In this document: one piece after another, positions 59,814-64,000 of the stretch
Numbering within the stretch: position 1 is the stretch's first letter
Layout: each line of letters starts with the position of its first letter
Notes under the pieces: generated by a model
The model's database searches: none
Seen by the model: the letters and a program-made list of their open reading frames with translations, nothing else
What the model was told of the DNA's origin: nothing
Origin: Saccharomonospora sp. CUA-673
GTDB lineage: Bacteria; Actinomycetota; Actinomycetes; Mycobacteriales; Pseudonocardiaceae
DNA: 64,000 nt
Reading direction: 5' to 3'
NCBI RefSeq assembly: GCF_001942305.1
Contig: NZ_MKKE01000001.1
Location: 107,646 to 171,645 of the forward strand
Program-made: the position numbers and the translations under genes

Positions 59814-61480
59814 TCCGAACGCGGCACGATGCGGGTGACGGGGCCGTCCGGGGACGAGCCCATGCGCGCGAGCCAGCCCTGGACCTCCCGTTCGACGGCG
59901 GCCAGGGTCGGCCGGTTGCGGGGCTGCGGGTCCAGCGACGCACGCAGCAGTCGCGCGTGCACGCTCTGCTGGGGCAGATGGCTGGCCGGTTCGGCGCGGG
60001 CGGCCGCCATGAGCGCCGCCATCGGCGTCTCGCGGGTGCCGCGCGGCGGGTGGCCGGACAGGGCGAAGCTCACGGTCGCCGCGAGCTGCCACGCGTCGGA
60101 GGCGGGCGTGGCCTCCTTGCCCTCCGCGGCCTCGGGCGCGGTGTAGTCCGGCGTGCCGATCATCATGCCCGTCGCGGTCAGCTTGGCGTCGTTCTTGCTG
60201 CGCGCGATGCCGAAGTCGATCAGGTGCGGCAGGCCCTGCGGGTCGAGGATGACGTTGGACGGCTTCATGTCGCGATGCAGCACGCCCTTCTCGTGAGCGG
60301 CCGACAGCGCGCCGGCGAGCGTGGCCCACAACCTGCCCGCGGCCTGGTCGTCGAGGGCGCCACCGCTGTCGACGGCGTCGGCCAGCGAACGGCCCTCGAG
60401 GTACTCCATGACCAGCGCGAGCCCGTCGTGTTCCTCGACGAGGTCGTACACACGCACGCAGTTCGGGTGCGACAGCATCGCCAGCGCCCGCGCCTCGCGG
60501 CGCATGCGCTCCTCGGTGTCGGGATCGGTGACGTGCGCGATCTTCAGCGCGACGATGCGGCCGAGCTGCGTGTCGCGGGCCTGCCACACGGTGCCGAAGC
60601 CGCCCTGGCCGAGCCTGCGGATGCGTTCGAACCGGCCGTCGCCACTGTTCGACGACGCCGGGAACGCCGCGGCGGCGACCGGCGGCGGCGAGGGCGCCAC
60701 GGCCGTGGGCGCGTACTGCCGCTGCGGCTCGGGGGCCGGTTCGGGACGGGGTTCGGGCCGCGGCTGCGGACGCGGTTCGGGCGGCCGGTCGGCCTTCTGG
60801 ATGGTCGCCCAGCTCGGCGGTCCGATGATCGCCACGGGGATGACGCCGAGGATGATCGCCGGCAGGAAACCGAGCCACAGGTGGATGGCCGTGTTGGCCT
60901 CGACGCCGGCCGAGAGCAGGACGAACGCGACGTAGGAGCCCCAGATGAACCGGCCCGGCCACTTCGGGCCACGGCGCAGCGCGATCCGGCCGAGCAGCAT
61001 GATCGCCAGCAGCGTGAGGATCGGCAGGCCGACGAGTCCGCCCAGGTAGAGGCCGTAGGCCAGGGCGTTGCCGGACGGGTAGAACAGCGTCTCGTAGACG
61101 TTCTGCCCGCCGCCGAGATACTCGATCTGCGTGCCGACGAAGCAGTACTCCTGCCCCATGTTGGCGACGTCGGTCTGCGTCAGCCCGCCCGTGCCGCCGG
61201 CGAAGATCTCGCGGTAGATACCGGACACGCCGCTCGCGAGCGTCCACGGCACCACCAGGACGCTGACCACGGCGATACCGGCGATCGCGATGAGCGAGGC
61301 GCCGTCGTAGCGGTTGCCCGTGAACTTGCGGACCACGGCGATGACGAAGGCACCGGCCACGGGCCACAGTCCGATGAGCAGGCCCGCCATGCTCGTCGCC
61401 CACACCCAGTCGCCGGGACAGAACCCGGGCTGGAAGATCTGGTACGCCAGCGACAGCAACGAGCCAGCGATCGATTCCAC
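59810..61480 (-). CDS. serine/threonine protein kinase with N-terminal membrane domain
   Basis: A 556-residue kinase whose layout is reversed. About six membrane helices occupy residues 1-195, then an Arg/Pro/Glu-rich linker, then the kinase domain from about 280 to the end. Kinase motifs: RRLGQGGFGTVWQARDTQLG, IVALKIAHV (Lys), VLHRDMKPSNVIL, LIDFGIARSKNDAKLTATG, MIGTPDYTAPEAAEG. The start is set at GTG 61480, six bases after AAGGAG, instead of ATG 61495, which has no such site. The membrane part has FCPGDWVWATSMAGLLIGLW and cannot be assigned a ligand. It overlaps the lysoplasmalogenase gene. Confidence 0.92.
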   Translation of the reverse strand: MESIAGSLLSLAYQIFQPGFCPGDWVWATSMAGLLIGLWPVAGAFVIAVVRKFTGNRYDGASLIAIAGIAVVSVLVVPWTLASGVSGIYREIFAGGTGGLTQTDVANMGQEYCFVGTQIEYLGGGQNVYETLFYPSGNALAYGLYLGGLVGLPILTLLAIMLLGRIALRRGPKWPGRFIWGSYVAFVLLSAGVEANTAIHLWLGFLPAIILGVIPVAIIGPPSWATIQKADRPPEPRPQPRPEPRPEPAPEPQRQYAPTAVAPSPPPVAAAAFPASSNSGDGRFERIRRLGQGGFGTVWQARDTQLGRIVALKIAHVTDPDTEERMRREARALAMLSHPNCVRVYDLVEEHDGLALVMEYLEGRSLADAVDSGGALDDQAAGRLWATLAGALSAAHEKGVLHRDMKPSNVILDPQGLPHLIDFGIARSKNDAKLTATGMMIGTPDYTAPEAAEGKEATPASDAWQLAATVSFALSGHPPRGTRETPMAALMAAARAEPASHLPQQSVHARLLRASLDPQPRNRPTLAAVEREVQGWLARMGSSPDGPVTRIVPRSE

Positions 61481-61676
61481 CTCTCGCTCCTTCATGCGTG
61501 TCGCTCGTGACGTCCATCGCCTGCGGGTGACCGCGGCGGTGGACACAGTATGTCGGCCACCCTAAGTCTGGACGCATGCGCCTCGCCCGCGTTGCTCTGG
61601 TGCGGCCGCGATCTACGGCCTACCGTCGCTGTCGGGACCGACCGAGACTCAGCGCAGAGGACGAGGGAGAGCCGCG

Positions 61677-63554
61677 ATGGGCGCGTACGCCGACACCTAC
61701 GACCGCAGCATCACCGATCCCGAGGGTTTCTGGCTCGCCGCGGCCCGCGGCGTGACCTGGACGAAGGCACCCACGAAGGCTCTGGACGACTCGCGCGCGC
61801 CGCTGTACCGCTGGTTCCCCGACGGGGAGCTGAACACCGCGTACAACGCGCTCGACCGGCACGTGGAGGCCGGCCGCGGGCAGCAGCCGGCGTTGATCTG
61901 GGACTCGCCGGTGACGTCGACGCAGCGCACCTACACCTACGCCGAGCTGACCGACGAGGTGGCGCGGTTCGCCGGCGGCCTGGCGTCGCTCGGCGTCGGC
62001 AAGGGCGACCGGGTGATCATCTACATGCCGATGGTGCCCGAGGCGGTCGTGGCGATGCTGGCGTGCGCGCGGATCGGCGCGGTGCATTCGGTGGTGTTCG
62101 GCGGGTTCGCGCCGAAGGAGCTGGCCGCGCGCATCGAGGACGCTGAGCCGGTGGCGATCGTCGCCGGCTCGTGCGGCATCGAACCGACGCGGCTGGTCGA
62201 GTACAAACCGATCGTCGAGGACGCGTTGGCCCTGACGACGCACCAGCCGGACCACGTCGTCGTGCTGCAGCGCGACGCCCACCGCGCCGAGCTCACCGAC
62301 CGCGACGTCGACTGGGCCGACCTGATGGCCGGCGCGAGCCCGGCCGACCCTGTGCCCGTGGCGGCGACCGACCCGCTGTACGTGCTGTACACGTCGGGCA
62401 CGACGGGCAAACCGAAGGGCGTCGTGCGTGACTGCGGCGGGCACGCGGTGGCGCTGAGCTGGTCGATGGGCGCGGTGTACGACATCCACCCCGGCGACGT
62501 GTGGTGGACGGCCTCCGACGTCGGCTGGGTCGTCGGCCACTCGTACATCGTGTACGCGCCGCTGCTGATCGGCGCCACGACGGTGCTGTACGAGGGCAAA
62601 CCGGTGGGCACACCGGACGCGGGCGCGTTCTGGCGGGTCATCTCCGAACACGGCGTCAAGGCGCTGTTCACCGCGCCGACGGCGCTGCGGGCCGTCAAAC
62701 GGGTCGATCCGGACGCCGCCGAACCGGCGAAGTACGACCTGAGCCGGTTCACGACGTTGTTCATGGCCGGCGAACTGCTCGACCCGGAGACCTACCACTG
62801 GGCCCACGACACGCTCGGCGTTCCCGTCGTCGACCACTGGTGGCAGACCGAGACGGGCTGGCCGATCGCCGCCAACCTGCGCGGGATCGAACCTCTGCCG
62901 CCGAAGCCGGGTTCGTCCACCGTGCCCGTTCCCGGGTGGAACGTGCAGATCCTCGACCAGGCCGGCGATCCACTGCCGGCGGGCCAGGAGGGCGCGATCG
63001 CGATCAAGCTGCCCCTGCCGCCGGGTGCGCTGCCGACGCTGTGGGGCGACGACGCCCGGTTCATCGACTCCTACCTGTCCCGCTACGACGGCTACTACCT
63101 CACCGGCGACTCCGGCTACCTCGACTACGACGGCTATCTGTTCGTCCAGGGCCGCACCGACGACGTCATCAACGTCGCCGGACACCGCCTGTCCACCGGC
63201 TCCATGGAAGCCGTGCTCGCCGCCCACCCTGCCGTCGCCGAATGCGCCGTCATCGGCGTCGCCGACCAACTCAAGGGCCAACTTCCCCGCGGACTCGTCG
63301 TCCTCAAAGCCGGCGCCGACATCGCCGAGGAGCAGCTGCGCGACGAACTCGTCGAAGCCGTACGCCGCGACATCGGTCCCGTCGCCGCATTCCGCGACGT
63401 CTCCGTCGTCGAAGCCCTCCCCAAGACCCGCTCCGGCAAGATCCTCCGCAAGACCATGCGCGGCATCGCCGACGGCAAGAACGAACCCGTCCCCTCCACC
63501 ATCGAGGACCCCACCGTCCTCACCGCCCTAACCCCGGTCCTCCGCCCCGGTTAG
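61677..63554 (+). CDS. prpE: propionyl-CoA synthetase-like acyl-CoA synthetase
   Basis: A 625-residue acetyl/propionyl-CoA synthetase-family enzyme. YVLYTSGTTGKPKGVVRDCG near residue 240 is the P-loop, HSVVFGGFAPKELAARIED and VWWTASDVGWVVGHSYIVYA are family stretches, and DHWWQTETGWPIAANLRG is the motif region. YYLTGDSGYLDYDGYLFVQG and RTRSGKILRKTMR-like TRSGKILRKTMRGIADGK carry the catalytic Lys. The sequence is closer to PrpE than to Acs by overall motif shape (inference). ATG 61677 behind GGGAGA, divergent from the kinase. The acyl substrate needs testing. Confidence 0.88.
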   Translation: MGAYADTYDRSITDPEGFWLAAARGVTWTKAPTKALDDSRAPLYRWFPDGELNTAYNALDRHVEAGRGQQPALIWDSPVTSTQRTYTYAELTDEVARFAGGLASLGVGKGDRVIIYMPMVPEAVVAMLACARIGAVHSVVFGGFAPKELAARIEDAEPVAIVAGSCGIEPTRLVEYKPIVEDALALTTHQPDHVVVLQRDAHRAELTDRDVDWADLMAGASPADPVPVAATDPLYVLYTSGTTGKPKGVVRDCGGHAVALSWSMGAVYDIHPGDVWWTASDVGWVVGHSYIVYAPLLIGATTVLYEGKPVGTPDAGAFWRVISEHGVKALFTAPTALRAVKRVDPDAAEPAKYDLSRFTTLFMAGELLDPETYHWAHDTLGVPVVDHWWQTETGWPIAANLRGIEPLPPKPGSSTVPVPGWNVQILDQAGDPLPAGQEGAIAIKLPLPPGALPTLWGDDARFIDSYLSRYDGYYLTGDSGYLDYDGYLFVQGRTDDVINVAGHRLSTGSMEAVLAAHPAVAECAVIGVADQLKGQLPRGLVVLKAGADIAEEQLRDELVEAVRRDIGPVAAFRDVSVVEALPKTRSGKILRKTMRGIADGKNEPVPSTIEDPTVLTALTPVLRPG

Positions 63555-63564
63555 AGCCCTTTGC

Positions 63565-63795
63565 GTCGCCGTGTCAGCAATTCACGTCGCCGTGTTGGCG
63601 TTCTGCGTCGCCGTGTTGGCAATTCGCGTCGCCGTGTTGGCACCCCACGTTGCCGTGTCAGCGTTCTGCGTCGCCGTGTCAGCAATTGGCGTCGCCGTGT
63701 TAGCACCTCACGTCGCCGTGTTAGCAGTTCGCGTCGCCGTGTCAGCGTTCTGCGTCGCTGTGTTGGCAATTCGCGTCGTTGTGTTGGCGGTTTGG
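63565..63795 (+). repeat. 21-bp tandem repeat, eleven units
   Basis: Eleven in-phase units of 21 bp, each starting GTCGCCGTGT or a close variant, from 63565 to 63795. The first ten bases are nearly constant; the rest (TCAGCAATTCAC, TGGCGTTCTGC and similar) varies among a few recurring versions. Because 21 is a multiple of three, frames stay open on both strands, but none has a ribosome-binding site. The array starts 10 bases after the prpE-like stop. A short copy lies at 27966-28028 in the opposite orientation. Confidence 0.9.
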
Positions 63796-64000
63796 GTGCG
63801 GGGTCTGCGCTTGGGGTGAGCGGTGCCTCGCCGGCGGGCAGGTCTCTGGGATGGTTGGGCGGCTGTGCCGCTGCTCCGTGTCATCCCTCGACCTCTCGTT
63901 TCGAGTATCACTCGGCAGGGCGCAAGGGTTTCGTTGGTTTGTGTGGCGGTTTGGTGGTTGGGGTTGCGCCTACCCGGAGCCGTGGATGGTTTCTGGTTTT
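63796..64000. other. gene-free right end
   Basis: After the tandem array no start codon with a ribosome-binding site and no family-like protein is visible. The end may be the leader or tail of a gene outside the window. Nothing supportable was found. Confidence 0.4.

Noticed and set aside
59136..61577. A single 813-residue protein covering kinase and lysoplasmalogenase regions
   Set aside because: The upstream part is an out-of-frame shadow of the kinase; the membrane protein starts at GTG 59813.
63565..63795. CRISPR array
   Set aside because: Units are directly joined without unique spacers, and no cas genes are present.
63551..63911. Repeat-encoded peptides on both strands across the 21-bp array
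   Set aside because: Open only because 21 is divisible by three; no ribosome-binding site and no family-like sequence.

Overview
The window is high-GC actinobacterial chromosome, most likely from the Pseudonocardiaceae (Saccharomonospora, Amycolatopsis or a relative). This rests on GC-rich codon use, frequent GTG and TTG starts, long open frames opposite real genes, intergenic GGGCCC hairpins, and a housekeeping backbone in the order known from mycobacteria: ppx, DUF501, FtsB/DivIC, eno, LpqU-like, mazG, mfd, tetR, tRNA-Gln, glmU, prs, rplY, pth, fatty-acyl-AMP ligase, ABC-F, ispE, ksgA, rpfB, tatD, metG. Lineage is an inference; there is no rRNA here.

Layout. 0.1-10.2 kb: a sugar acetyltransferase, exopolyphosphatase, a secreted lytic transglycosylase, division and glycolysis genes, a VOC protein, a TPR protein, an LpqU-like protein, MazG and a SurA-like lipoprotein. 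10.3-22.5 kb: mfd, a TetR regulator with an acyl desaturase, tRNA-Gln(UUG), a diguanylate cyclase, glmU-prs, L25, pth and a DivIVA-like protein. 22.5-34.8 kb: a fatty-acyl-AMP ligase, ABC-F, ispE, a VapBC pair, an orphan MetN with a SAM riboswitch and a 29-codon leader, ksgA, rpfB, tatD and metG. 34.9-38.1 kb: a PadR regulator, a two-gene ABC exporter and an unidentified protein.

38.1-49.9 kb is the main accessory region. A minus-strand set encodes an XRE-cupin regulator, an M20 amidohydrolase, a sarcosine-oxidase-like flavoprotein, three N-methylglutamate-synthase-like subunits, a GlnT/gamma-glutamylmethylamide-synthetase-like ligase, an Amt transporter, and a three-gene heme-dependent oxidative N-demethylase (dimethylamine monooxygenase-like) operon. 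Read together it is a dimethylamine to methylamine to N-methylglutamate route, used for nitrogen and possibly C1 units. The two main operons share a 9-bp box (GTCTACTGA) at similar distances upstream of their starts.

50-55.1 kb: a DUF4185 protein, then an AT-richer promoter region, a TauD-type dioxygenase and a sulfonate-type ABC importer. 55.3-64 kb: a PabB-like synthase, rsmI, a protein O-mannosyltransferase, a lysoplasmalogenase-like membrane protein, a kinase with its membrane domain at the N-terminus, a propionyl-CoA synthetase-like enzyme, and eleven 21-bp tandem repeats whose unit recurs near 28.0 kb.

Quality warning: I find 17 apparent frameshifts in 13 genes, including prs and ksgA. 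Sixteen look like the loss of one C or G and one like the loss of two bases. They are best read as sequencing or assembly errors, so these genes are given as single coding regions.
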